Part shown: one piece after another, positions 48,898 through 60,619 of the stretch
Layout: every line of letters begins with the position of its first letter
How positions within the stretch are numbered: position 1 is the first letter of the stretch
Source: Mytilus galloprovincialis
Lineage: Eukaryota > Mollusca > Bivalvia > Mytilida > Mytilidae
Length of the DNA stretch: 64,000 nt
Direction: 5' to 3'
Assembly: GCF_965363235.1 (NCBI RefSeq)
Contig: NC_134851.1
Span: forward strand, 37,848,321 to 37,912,320
The notes under the pieces: generated by a model
The model's input: only the letters and a program-made list of their open reading frames with translations
The model's database searches: none
Told to the model about the DNA's origin: nothing
Translations under genes and position numbers: made by a program

Positions 48898-49260
48898 ATA
48901 TAAACGGCTATTGGTACTTTACGGAACGGAACGGAATTTCATTTAAGGTATCCAAAGGGGGCATTTATCAAAATTTCGAAAAATCTTTAAAACAAAACAA
49001 ACTTTAAAATTTCTGTGTTTTACGGTTTTCCATATACAAATAACACAAATGTATACTTAATCTCATCTTCACAGGTGATAATGTAATAATGTATAACATC
49101 GGGAAATATTCTGTAGATGAATATGTCGGATTGTCCTGATAAATTATCATGAAATTAACGCATTTGCAAGTCATGCATTATGATATCTAGACTGACCTCA
49201 CGTCGTCCTTGAATAGAGACAGTGATCAAACTGAATCTGATTTAAACTTTTTAATTTATT

Positions 49261-50085
49261 TTTCCGTTCCGTTCCGTTCCGCAAAGTACCAATTGCTCTG
49301 AGGAATTGGTATTTAACGGAAAAAACGGAAACAGACATCTTTAATGTAATTAAAGCAGTATGATAAAAAAAATTGTCTGACACCTCTTTTTGCATGAGTG
49401 GTATGTGTTTTAGATAGCATTTTCGACTTGATCAATAATAAAAAAATTTAACACAAAGGCAGGTTACACAAAAAGTCTTTCTCCTTCCATCGGTAATTAT
49501 ATTTTAAAAAAGAGGCCTTCAACAGCCCGTTCCGACGATGATTAGAGACAGTGATCAAGTTGAATCTGATGTTAACTTTTTAATTTATTTTTCCGTTCCG
49601 TTCCGTTCCGCAAAGTACCAATTGCTCTGAGGAATTGGTATTTAACGGAAAAAACGGAAACAGACATCTTTAATGTAATTAAAGCAGTATGATAAAAAAA
49701 ATTGTCTGACACCTCTTTTTGCATGAGTGCTATGTGTTTTAGATAGCATTTTCGACTTGATCAATAATAAAAAATTTAAGGCAGGTTACACAAAAAGTCT
49801 TTCTCCTTCCATCGGTAATTATATTTTAAAAAAGGGGCCTTCAACAGCCCGTTCCGACGATGATTAGAGACAGTGATCCAGTTGAATCTAATGTAAACTT
49901 TTTAATTTATTGTTCCGTTCCGTTCCGCAAAGTACCAATTGCTCTGAGGAATTGGTATTTAACGGAAAAAACGGAAACTGACATCTTTAATGTAATTAAA
50001 GCAGTATGATAAAAAAAAATTGTCTGACACCTCTTTTTGCATGAGTGGTATGTGTTTTAGATAGCATTTCGACTTGATCAATATT
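49261..50085. repeat. Left-arm tandem units of the foldback element
   Basis: Units begin ttccgttccgttccgcaaag at about 49,261, 49,591 and 49,914 (period 318-330 bp). Each carries ttccgcaaagtaccaattgc and, head-to-head with it, gaattggtatttaacgg, both resembling the element tip. The later part of each unit has catgagtggtatgtgtttta and caacagcccgttccgacgat. Confidence 0.9.
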
Positions 50086-50886
50086 TAAATAAACAGCTGC
50101 GCCATGAGCGCATGATACGCCCGTCGTCTTGTGAAGAAACATAAATCTTTTTTGAATAACACAGGGTTGTACAGGATGTCATGCTTAGTATATCCTGACT
50201 CATTCCTTATTCCCGCTCAATAGGAAGATTGTACAAGATGTATTTGGAAACCCGACGCAACATTAGCCTGTTAAGTTTTTAAAAGCAATACAGATACAGC
50301 GCAACATGTGAAAAAAAACCTCTTTTTTTACAAAAAACTCAATAACTCGAAAATATAAAAATGAATCATCACTAAAAAGTATACAGATCTTTAGATTAAT
50401 ATAACAAAGAAGTGTGTAAAGTTTTAAGCAATAATCATAAATCGTTTTTGAGATATGGTGCGACATGTAAACCCCCCCCCTTTTTTTTACAAAATACTCA
50501 ATAACTCAAAAATGAAATTTTGAATCATCACCAAAAGTATACAGATATTAAGATTAATATAACTAAGAAGTATTTAAAGTTTTAAGCCATAATCAAGAAT
50601 CGTTTTTGAGATACGGTGCGACATGTGAAAAAAACACACCCCTGTTTTAGTTACAAAGTGTCGTAACTCAAAAAGTTGTAATCTTATTTTCACAAAAAAG
50701 TATACAGATCATTTTACCATCATAAGAAACAACTATATTAAGTTTCATGAAATTTGGATAAGTCGTTCTCAAGTTACGGTGCGACATGTTTACACCGGAC
50801 AGACGGACAGACGGACGGACGGACGGACGGACACTGAACATTTGTATACCATAATACGTCCCGTCAAAATTGACGGACGTATAAAA
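50086..50886 (+). mobile_element. Pearl-like J sub-element inside the left arm
   Basis: Starts cagctgcgccatgagcgcat gatacgcccgtcg; then about three ~170-bp tandem units with tgcgacatgtgaaaaaa and aatcgtttttgagata words; then a (GACG)n microsatellite at about 50,797-50,832; ends in a hairpin (acgtcccgtcaa / ttgacggacgt) and ataaaa. It splits a ~325-bp unit of the host element; an inverted, inner-truncated copy occupies 52,912-53,585. Confidence 0.7.
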
Positions 50887-51714
50887 AATAACACAAAGAC
50901 AGGTTAGACAAAAGGTCTTTTCTACTTCCATTGGTAATTATAAATTAAAAAAGGAGCCTTCCGAAGATGATTAGAAACAGTGATCAAGTTGAATCTGATT
51001 TCCGTTCAGTTCCGCAAAATACCAATTGCTCTGAGGAATTGGTATTTAACTGAATCGAATGGAAACAGGCATGTTCTGGCTTCAAATCCGGAATTGTGGT
51101 TACCATTTTTGACTCTAATTTTTTAATCATCACTTTACTTCCTACTTGTTTTGAAAACAACTTGAGATACACTTTACATGTTATTTCCTTACTGTCTCGT
51201 AACGTGGTAAGCTTTTTATATCTATAATATTGTCATATATATTTAATTCTAACCACGTAAACGTTTTTTATGAGAAATCCCTATCGTAAAGTTAAATTTT
51301 TTGATATGACATGTGTATAATTTTCCACGCCAAATTTTAAATCTATGGAACGCCATTCGGGACATTTATGTATAGGTATACATGTATGGCATGCAATTTG
51401 GGATAAAATTTGTAAATGTGTTATATGTTTTTTGGGTTATTTTCATTGTATTTATGAGCTGATAAAAATGTTGTTTATGCTTTATTGATGTTTTGATCAT
51501 ATTGTAAAGTTGTTTATTTTTTTTCTTTCAGTTTTTACCATACTTCTTATTGGAATGATGTACTACGCACCTATTGGATGTCATTTTCGGTGATTTATGC
51601 GAATAAAGTATTAACATTCTATAATTTGTTGGTTATCTGGTTGTTTACCCTAGAAACAGCACAAGGCATCTGTAATGTAATAAAAGCAGTCTTGATAATA
51701 TCAGTGCAAAGTTT

Positions 51715-52830
51715 TTAAAAATTACTTCTCATCTTATTTCAGTTCCCTTATGTCAAATTTTTAATTCAAGCATTAAAAAATCAGTTTATCCATCATTATT
51801 CAAATTAGCTAAAGTCATACCAGTTTTTGAAAATAAATGTTAAAAAATGATGTATTTAATTACAGACAAATTCCATTTTTACAATTAGTATCTAAAATAC
51901 TTGAGAGACACGTAAAAACTTATTTAATGAACTATACGGACACATATAATCTGTTGTATGTCCTGCAATCAGGTTTTCGTTCGAACCATTCCTGTCAAAC
52001 TGCCATGACAACTTTGTTAGATAAATGGTTAAAAGCAATTGATGAAGGCGAATTAGTAGGAGCAGTATTTCTGGATCTTTGTAAAGCTTCTGATGTTCTT
52101 CATCATAAACTGCTCCTCCAGAAATTACAAAAATACAGATTTTCTTATTCTTCACTGCACTGGCTTACTTCATATCTAACTGATAGACAGCAGGTTGTAT
52201 ACATTTCAAATACTTTTTCAGGTGTATTAAAAGTAAAAACAGGTGTACCTCAAGGGTTCCTTTAAGGTCCCATATTATTCTTATTATTCATTAATTTTTT
52301 GCCTTTGTGTAATCCAAATCATAACAGTGATCTTTTGGCTGATGATAGTACTATTTCTGTTACTGGTAAAAACAAAAGTTGTATAGCCAGACACTAAATA
52401 CTGTGTTAGAAAATATTTCTCATTGGTGTGATGAAAACAAAATGTTAATCAATGTATCCAAAACAAAGAAAATGTGTTTATGTTCAAAACACAAACTTTC
52501 TGTCATGTGTAATGAACCTTTTAATATCTTCATTAATAATCAATATATTAATGAAAGTCAGCGTGTTTATGTAATTTAATATTTATACTATTATTCATCA
52601 TTGTGTATTGCTAGATTGATTTGGTTTATATCAACCGTGCAAGGGCTTTTGTCAAGGTCGTTAAAAAAAAACCGTAGTAGTAGATTATGTTTATTCATGT
52701 TGTTAATATTGTGTCTATAGAGAGCCTTATTGAAAATTGATTTAATCCAAATGAGTTACTCTCTTTAAATAAAGATTTATTTATTTATTCTTATTTAATT
52801 ATTTATTTATTTATTTATTTAAACGAATGA
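51715..52830 (+). mobile_element. CR1/jockey-type LINE remnant with (TTTA)n tail in the foldback loop
   Basis: Plus-strand frames, broken by frameshifts and stops, read KLAKVIPVFE, NYRQIPFLQLVSKILERHVK, LQSGFRSNHSCQTAMTTLLD, GAVFLDLCKASDVLHHKLLL (motif A, with C-K-A-S in place of the usual K-A-F-D), TGVPQGFL(stop)GPILFLLF, LADDSTISV and WCDENKMLINVSKTK. It ends in tttatttatttattta near 52,790-52,825. 5' end missing; inactive. Confidence 0.85.
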
Positions 52831-53584
52831 CCCCGAGGTTAATGCAAGTTAAAGTTGACATGGATCGTAATTCCAATAAGGCCAATTATAACATAAAATG
52901 CATCCAATCTGCAAGTTTCATGAAACTTAACATAGTTGTTTCTTATGATGGTAAAATGATCTGTATACTTTTTTGTGAAAATAAGATTACAACTTTTTGA
53001 GTTACGGCACTTTGTAACTAAAACAGGGGTGTGTTTTTTTCACATGTCGCACCGTATCTCAAAAACGATTCTTGATTATGGCTTAAAACTTTAAATACTT
53101 CTTAGTTATATTAATCTTAATATCTGTATACTTTTTGGTGATGATTCAAAATTTCATTTTTGAGTTATTGAGTATTTTGTAAAAAAAAAGGGGGGGGGGG
53201 GTTTACATGTCGCACCATATCTCAAAAACGATTTATGATTATTGCTTAAAACTTTACACACTTCTTTGTTATATTAATCTAAAGATCTGTATACTTTTTG
53301 GTGATGATTCATTTTTATATTTTCGAGTTATTGAGTTTTTTGTAAAAAAAAAGAGGTTTTTTTTCACATGTTGCGCTGTATCTGTATTGCTTAAAACTTA
53401 ACAGGCTAATGTTGCGTCGGGTTTCCAAATACATCTTGTACAATCTTCCTATTGAGCGGGAATAAGGAATGAGTCAGGATATACTAAGCATGACATCCTG
53501 TACAACCCTGTGTTATTCAAAAAAGATTTATGTTTTTCCACAAGACGACGGGCGTATCATGCGCTCATGGCGCAGCTGTTTATT

Positions 53585-54750
53585 TAAATATTGATCAAGT
53601 CGAAATGCTATCTAAAACACATACCACTCATGCAAAAAGAGGTGTCAGACAATTTTTTTTTATCATACTGCTTTAATTACATTAAAGATGTCTGTTTCCG
53701 TTTTTTCCGTTAAATACCAATTCCTCAGAGCAATTGGTACTTTGCGGAACGGAACGGAACGGAAAAATAAATTAAAAAGTTTACATCAGATTCAACTGGA
53801 TCACTGTCTCTAATCATCGTCGGAACGGGCTGTTGAAGGCCCCTTTTTTAAAATATAATTACCGATGGAAGGAGAAAGACTTTTTGTGTAACCTGCCTTA
53901 CATTTTTTATTATTGATCAAGTCGAAAATGCTATCTAAAACACATACCACTCATGCAAAATGAGGTGTCAGACAATTTTTTTTTATCATACTGCTTTAAT
54001 TACATTAAAGATGTCAGTTTCCGTTTTTTCCGTTAAATACCAATTCCTCAGAGCAATTGGTACTTTGCGGAACGGAACGGAACGGAAAAATAAATTAAAA
54101 AGTTTACATTAGATTCAACTGGATCACTGTCTCTAATCATCGTCGGAACGGGCTGTTGAAGGCCCCTTTTTAAAAATATAATTACCGATGGAAGGAGAAA
54201 GACTTTTTGTGTAACCTGCCTTAAATGTTTTATTATTGATCAAGTCGAAAATGCTATCTAAAACACATACCACTCATGCAAAAAGAGGTGTCAGACAATT
54301 TTTTTTATCATACTGCTTTAATTACATTAAAGATGTCTGTTTCCGTTTTTTTCCGTTAAATACCAATTCCTCAGAGCAATTGGTACTTTGCGGAATGAAA
54401 CGGAACGGAAAAATAAATTAAAAAGTTTACATCAGATTCAACTTGATCACTGTCTCTAATCATCGTCGGAACGGGCTGTTGAAGGTCCCTTTTTTTAAAT
54501 ATAATTACCGATGGAAGGAGAAAGACTTTTTGTGTAACCTGCCTTTGTGTTAAATTTTTTATTATTGATCAAGTCGAAAATGCTATCTAAAACACATACC
54601 ACTCATGCAAAAAGAGGTGTCAGACAATTTTTTTTTATCATACTGCTTTAATTACATTAAAGATGTCTGTTTCCGTTTTTTCCGTTAAATACCAATTCCT
54701 CAGAGCAATTGGTACTTTGCGGAACGGAACGGAACGGAAAAATAAATTAA
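53585..54750. repeat. Right-arm tandem units of the foldback element (four)
   Basis: tttgcggaacggaacgg occurs at about 53,742, 54,066, 54,389 (with a small change) and 54,718, a period of 323-329 bp. One more unit than the left arm. Otherwise the sequence is the reverse complement of the left arm with few differences. Confidence 0.9.
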
Positions 54751-55113
54751 AAAGTTTAAATCAGATTCATTTTGATCACTGTCTCTATTCAAGGACGACG
54801 TGAGGTCAGTCTAGATATCATAATGCATGACTTGCAAATGCGTTAATTTCATGATAATTTATCAGGACAATCCGACATATTCATCTACAGAATATTTCCC
54901 GATGTTATACATTATTACATTATCACCTGTGAAGATGAGATTAAGTATACATTTGTGTTATTTGTATATGGAAAACCGTAAAACACAGAAATTTTAAAGT
55001 TTGTTTTGTTTTAAAGATTTTTCGAAATTTTGATAAATGCCCCCTTTGGATACCTTAAATGAAATTCCGTTCCGTTCCGTTCCGTTCCGTAAAGTACCAA
55101 TAGCCATATAAAC

Positions 55114-55344
55114 AATCTAATTTAGTTCAACATGTTCAAAGTCAATAACAATTAATAAAAAGTCATGTCTATGAGCACTCAACCTTACCATAATCATGAT
55201 AATGTAGGACAGTGGTTCAAATAACACAACATATGAACATTCTATAACAACTATTGCAAGTGGCTCAACTTTAAATATCACTGCAAGGCACTAAACAACG
55301 AATATTAAATCTTGGACACGAAGCACTGAAATAAGAAAACTCAT
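55114..55344. other. No gene seen
   Basis: Short AT-rich spacer between the foldback element and the inverted duplication. Confidence 0.4.
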
Positions 55345-56930
55345 AAGTAAGAATATAAAATGAAAGTTTCTCAAAATGTTCATTTAAACATGATCATGAT
55401 GATAAAATAAGCATATTTATATTGCTGTTTTTTTCTCCATTTATGAATTATTTTTTTTAATTTTGTGTATTTATAGGTCAGATATCTTGGTTTTTATGAT
55501 CATCAACAGGTCCTGCAGGTCTATACTGAAGAGGAAACTAAATTGTTAATACTATTCTGCATAATGTGCTAATTGGATTAATTAATGTGAAATGAACTGT
55601 GTGTTTTTATGGAAAAAGAAATAGAAAAAAATCTACAAAATTGCTATAAACAAAATGGAGTACTATCAAAGATGCACAAGAACACAATTGTGTAAAATGT
55701 AACAACCTACATATTCACTGATGGATTATGGAGAAATTAACATGATTAAGAAAAAAAATAGTATCTTTGTCATGTTTGTTGTCCAAATAAACACCTGCTT
55801 TATCCATTCATGTACATGGCTCCATCATATCAAATATACAGCATTACAGAGAAGATGTTTGAAGAACAAGTTGCCAAAATTTATTCAACCAATTGAAGGA
55901 AGATGTCTTGTGGATGGAATTATTTATGCACTGAACTGTTATGTAGGGGGTCGAATAATTGTACACAGCAGCTGAAACAGAAGACAAGTTAATTTAACAT
56001 GAAAAGTGTTTATTTTATTTAATATGCAAATATGATCACAATATTAATAACATCAGAAATGATATGATATTCATAGCGTTTTGCCTATTATCGTATTGTC
56101 TTAAAACATGTCAAACAGTCAGCCTTTTGTTTTTGTATGTTTAATACTCACCATGAAAATTTGTATTAAAATTTTAATTATCTTTTGTATCAATAATTCA
56201 GTCTAGGAAAAATTATTTTTATAATGTTTGTACTGTTATGAAATTTTCATAGAGGAAAAATAGGGGAAAACATTTCCCTAAGGGAAATTTGATGTTCAGA
56301 AATTTCCTTAAAGGAAATTTGAAGAACAATGATTTCCTTAGAGGAAATTTGTTGTCTTGAATTTTCCCTCGAGGAAAAGTGTTTGTCAAAAATTTCCTCA
56401 CAGGAAAAAGTATTTCCTCCAAGGAAAATTTGAAGCTGCAAATTTCCTCACAGGAAAAAGTATTTCCTCAAAAGAAAATTTGAAACCGCAAATTTCCTCA
56501 AAGGAAATAGAATTTCCTCAAAGGAAAATTTGAAGCCGCAAATTTCCTCAAAGGAAATAGAATTTCCTCTAAGGAAATAGAATTTCCTCTAAGGAAATAG
56601 AATTTCCTCAAAGGAAATATTTATGCAGCAAATTCCCTAAGGGAAATCTTTTTCCCTTGAGGAAAAAACAATTTCCCTTGAGGAAAACGCTTTTTCCTTT
56701 AGGGAAATTTGATTTCCCTTGAGGAAAACTACTTTTCCTCTGAGGAAATTGTTGAAAAAAGGGGCATAACTTTTTCTACAGTGGTGCTAGAGCAAAAAAA
56801 TTTTAGGACAAATATCAGGGAACCAATACCAACCAAGTTATCAACTTCATTTTGACTTAACTCCAAAAATTAAGGCGACAACTTTTGCACTCAGCGGAAT
56901 TGCAAACTTGTCCCGGAGACTGTTTATACC
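55345..56930. repeat. Inverted duplication, arm 2 (partner at 27.55-29.2 kb)
   Basis: Plus-strand order here is the minus-strand order of arm 1: ttgctgtttttttctccatt, tttgtgtatttataggtcag, atggctccatcatatcaaat, the palindrome array, then gggcataactttttctacag and caaacttgtcccggagactg. A short frame at 55,816 (MAPSYQIYSITEKMFEEQVA) has a frameshifted counterpart in arm 1, so the pair may derive from a duplicated exon or an element gene; identity unknown. Confidence 0.7.
56255..56750. repeat. Array of imperfect palindromes, arm 2
   Basis: Same TTTCCT..AGGAAA-type units as at 27.7-28.2 kb, about twenty, in reverse order, including a local run of three tttcctctaaggaaatagaa-type units not seen in arm 1. 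Confidence 0.9.
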
Positions 56931-58100
56931 CTGTAGCTTATCAATTTGTGTGTACCAACATGAGTGTGTCATTACAAGTGTATTGTCACTAATAATGTTT
57001 TTACCTAAATAAGCCTGTTAGTTTTCTCGTTTGAATTGTTTTACATTGTTATTTCTGGGTCTTGTACCCGAGGTCTTGTATAGCTGACTATGCAGTATGA
57101 GCTTTTTTCATTGTTGAAGGCCGTACGAAGACCTATAATTGTTAATGTCTGTGTCATTCTGGTCTCTTGTGGAGTTAGTTCACAAGGTTACAGGAAATCC
57201 TGCCACCCTAAACCTTTTCTGAACACAAGTATTTGTTTGCTCTCATTCCTAAATATAGAGTGCTTAACGGAAAAACAATACATACAGATGTTTAAGTCTT
57301 TGACCTGCCGGAGATCGAACAAAGATGGGCTTATTTACCCTGAAATTATTTTGTATTACAATAAAAATATATGTATGAGATTTTTCATTATAAGTTTGAA
57401 AAATAAAATGCGAAGAAAAGTTAAACAAGTATAATCTCGTTGCATTTCTTGAAGTAAATTAGGGAATGCATGACAGATACAAAATCGATAAAACATGTAG
57501 TACACTTTTAGCCAGAGCACAAAATGATGTAAGCAATGATGTTATGTTGTTAACACACCTGAGAAATGACCGTATGTTACGCACATTCATTACACAACAT
57601 ACTTTATAGTGTATTGGGGAGGTTAAGAGTTTAAATACATGTAGGGGTCTTTCAACGGTCACTACAAAATTAATATATTTTAGTAAAGTCGTTCAAACGT
57701 TATCTATGAATGACTTGGATAATTTGAAATGAGAAATATTTAGTATTTTTAGTTAAAAGTTTTTTTTTATTTTAATTTAATTTAATTTCATACATTTATT
57801 TGGCTTTACATTTGCATTAATTTTATCTGTACGTGTATGCTTAAATTGAAGGTCACAATTAATCAGCGAATATATGATGCATTATTATACTTCCTGTAAG
57901 AATGTCCTTCTATACATTTAAAAATGAAAGTACGCTTTTACTTGTTTTTGATAGTACAAATGATGTGCCGCTATATGTGTAAATATGGCCAAGAACTATT
58001 TGTGCAACTTTTCTTTTATGTTCAACTAGAATAATTTGTTATCTAATAGTATTGGTACTTTGTTCACACTCAAAAGCTGATTTTGTTTAAATTATTTCAG
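56931..58100. other. No gene seen; bivalve repeat at 57.08-57.16 kb
   Basis: tatgagcttttttcattgttgaaggccgt, read in two overlapping pieces, is a familiar bivalve repeat word. The open frame starting there (to 57,434) has no recognised domain and partly consists of that repeat, so it is not called. Confidence 0.4.
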
Positions 58101-58285
58101 TTGAAACTGCACTATATGATCCAGATATCATTGACTTTCTGGGACTACCTGATGATGTTTTGGTGGACTACTGCCAATCAGTGGAGAATTCTGACCACCA
58201 AATAAGTGCCCCAAAGCAAATGAAGATGATGCCATTGATGAATATTTCAAATTGTACTGTTAATATCAACTTTTACAACAATTGA
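58101..58285 (+). CDS. Possible terminal exon of an unknown gene
   Basis: A good acceptor (aaattatttcag) is followed by an open frame of 60 codons in which the first two bases complete a codon: ETALYDPDIIDFLGLPDDVL, VDYCQSVENSDHQISAPK..., ending in a stop. The first 40 residues are acidic, and codon use is more gene-like than in nearby frames. No upstream exon was found and the sequence is not recognised. It may be an exon of a gene in a larger transcript, or chance. Confidence 0.3.
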
Positions 58286-58999
58286 ATTTGAACAATAAGG
58301 GAAAATGCATTGTAGTTAATATTATTTGAATTATGCGGACATTTAAGAGACTTTTTAAAAAATACCTTAGTTTCTGTTCAAACTTTATTTTATATTTGTT
58401 AACATATGTTCACTGCTATTGAAACCAAAATAGTCATTTGTTACAGATAAATTGTTATAAATAAAATTTACTGTTAATATTACTTGTTTTTTTTTTAAGT
58501 TATAGAGTACTGTGGAGAAGGTTAATAAATGAAATAGAAGAGGTTTGGAGTACACCTTCTTGAGACAAATCCAAAATAATACACGGTAAACAAATCTAGG
58601 ACATAATGCTTTAATTGTACTTCTTCATCTTGAAGTGAACATGAGTTTAAGCTTTCAACAATGAGCAAACCACTGGAACCTTATAGCAAGTTTTAACATA
58701 ACTTCTAGCACCAGGCCAACCAGTATTCTATTGTATGTCAGTAATGATTTATATTCAGATACAGAGTTAAAATCAATCATTTCACCTCAAAACATACTAT
58801 TGAATCAATCCCTTTGTTAATCTTTCTAGCAGCTATGAAGACAAAGTCAAAAAAGAGGGACGAAAGATACCAAAGGGACAGTCAAACTCAAAGTCCCGTT
58901 AAGACAGCAAATATAAGTTGATAAGGTTGCATTTTTTTACATTGAAATAGACTATTGTCACTTTTAAAAATAGTAAACAGTCAGTAAAATAATGATATT

Positions 59000-59132
59000 A
59001 ATGTTGTGTTTAACATTGACTATGGAAAATAGAAGCCAGGGTTTGAGACAATAGTGCACTCCCCTTCGGGTCGTGCACTATTGTCTCTCACCCTGGCTAC
59101 TATTTTCGCATAGTCAATGTTAAACACAACAT
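59000..59132. repeat. 133-bp near-perfect hairpin (MITE-like)
   Basis: Arms of about 60 bp: tgtgtttaacattgactatg...gagacaatagtgcac and the reverse complement, with a ~13-base loop (tccccttcgggtc). Mismatches are few. It may be a small foldback MITE; flanking duplications are unclear. Confidence 0.8.
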
Positions 59133-59144
59133 TATTATATGAAT

Positions 59145-59720
59145 ACCAAACTTGAGAACCGAAAGTCGAAGAGACATGGGACTATCACCATTCAACTAAA
59201 GACCACTTGACCTTTTAAGTATCACAAGGTCAAGGTCATAGTTCACTTTGAAGGACAAGGTTAAATTTCATCATGACCTGACATTGACATCAAATTGAGG
59301 GTCTTAAAGTACTGATCATTTTTGCAATCATAGTAGGTTGATATCTGTTACCTTTTCAAAGATATACACACAATACTATACTTTTAAGAATTATCTCGTC
59401 GTAACCTATCGTCCAAATAAGGTAATAATATCTTCAAAAACAACGAGAGGGGGCCATGTTGAAAAAAAAACAATAAAAGGGAGATAACTTATAAAGGGGA
59501 TAATGAAATCCTTTACAGGGTCATCTGGTAATACCTCATGATAAGGTCTATCGATGGTCCATATTTGGTCTTGATAACTTGAAAAGAAATGTGGGGAAGC
59601 CATGCCAAAACAATATTGGAAGAAAAAAAAGAAGAAAAAGACTAGTATCTCAATTGTTTGTAAAACAATTGAAAGGTCTTTCCTGTAATAGTGATGTTTT
59701 CGTAATGTACTTTGTATGAC
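59145..59720 (+). repeat. Segmental repeat G+H, left copy (partial)
   Basis: aaacttgagaaccgaaagtc (59,148) through caaggtcaaggtcatag, then from about 59,430 cttcaaaaacaacgagaggg, agggagataactt and cgatggtccatatttggtct. The same order appears at 60,620-61,715. The left copy lacks about 490 bp of the middle. Confidence 0.7.
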
Positions 59721-60250
59721 CTTTTGTTTGATATACGACAAGCATACATTTTGTACCTTCTGAAACTTTTCGCTTTTAACACTTAATGCCCTCATCCGCC
59801 TACATTTTTTAGATCGGGAGTATGATATATGTAACATAGAGTAGATGAGCTTTCATTTGATATGCGACAACGCCATGTTCTAGAAAGTTTGATTTTTGCA
59901 CTTATTAACCCTATCCAACTATTTTTTTGAGGTTGGGAATTTGATATTTCAAATGTACACATCTTGACCTTTCATTTCATATACAACAACCCGATCTTAA
60001 AAGAAAATTTATTTTTTGCACTCAATGACCCCATCCAACCATTTTTTTTGGGGGACGTCAACTTGTATTTGAAATGTACGCTTTATGTTCTATCATTTGA
60101 TATGCGACAACCTTACCATCTGAGAAATTTGACTTTTTGCACTAAATGACCCCACCCTTTCCCCTGGGATGAAAAAGGGGTTTAAAATTATCATTTTTAA
60201 GTAGAGTTTATTAAGACCTTCAATTTGATATATCGAATGACCCCATTTGA
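59719..60250 (+). repeat. Tandem repeat, ~122-bp period, about 4.3 units
   Basis: Units begin with tttgatatgcgacaa-type words at about 59,728, 59,857, 59,978, 60,098 and 60,224, followed by ttttgcactnaatgacccca and a T-run. Units are well diverged. Confidence 0.75.
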
Positions 60251-60619
60251 CAAAGTGCCAAAAATGATGCAATATCAACTATATAAATAGAAGTTATAAA
60301 ACTTACAAAGTCAATGCAAACATGAAAATTTCAAATTGATTTTTTGGTGTTTTTTTCTATGGAATGTTTGTGGTATTTGGTCAAACATATAACTATGTTA
60401 CCTCTTCAATTTCTTAAACATTTTAAGTGGTAAGCTGTTGTTGATTCAGAAATACATGCCTCCGCTCCCAAATTTCCAACTGCATAATCTCTAAAACGAC
60501 AATAGATATCTCAAATCTGTTAAATGATAAATGTTCTACAGTTGAAGAACAACATTATAGAAAAATAAATTGGGACAATTTCAAAAGTCACGAAGAATCA
60601 TCAAATATATGATGCAATC

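Larger units (their letters stand above)
48906..55105. mobile_element. 6.2-kb foldback element with ~2-kb inverted arms, perfect 8-bp target duplication
   Basis: ATATAAAC flanks both ends (48,898-48,905 and 55,106-55,113). The tips are GGCTATTGGTACTTTACGG and its reverse complement. The left arm runs to about 50,757, the right arm from about 52,912; both have the same module order: ~350-bp unique outer part, ~325-bp tandem units (three left, four right), then a pearl-like sub-element. The loop (50,758-52,911) holds the rest of that sub-element, a partial unit and a LINE. No transposase seen. The arm structure is like Drosophila Foldback elements; the superfamily is unsettled (8-bp duplications occur in hAT, Merlin and some Mutator-like elements). 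Confidence 0.85.

Noticed and set aside
57090..57434. 114-codon plus-strand frame
   Set aside because: The first third is a known repeat word and the rest has no recognised domain or gene-like codon use.
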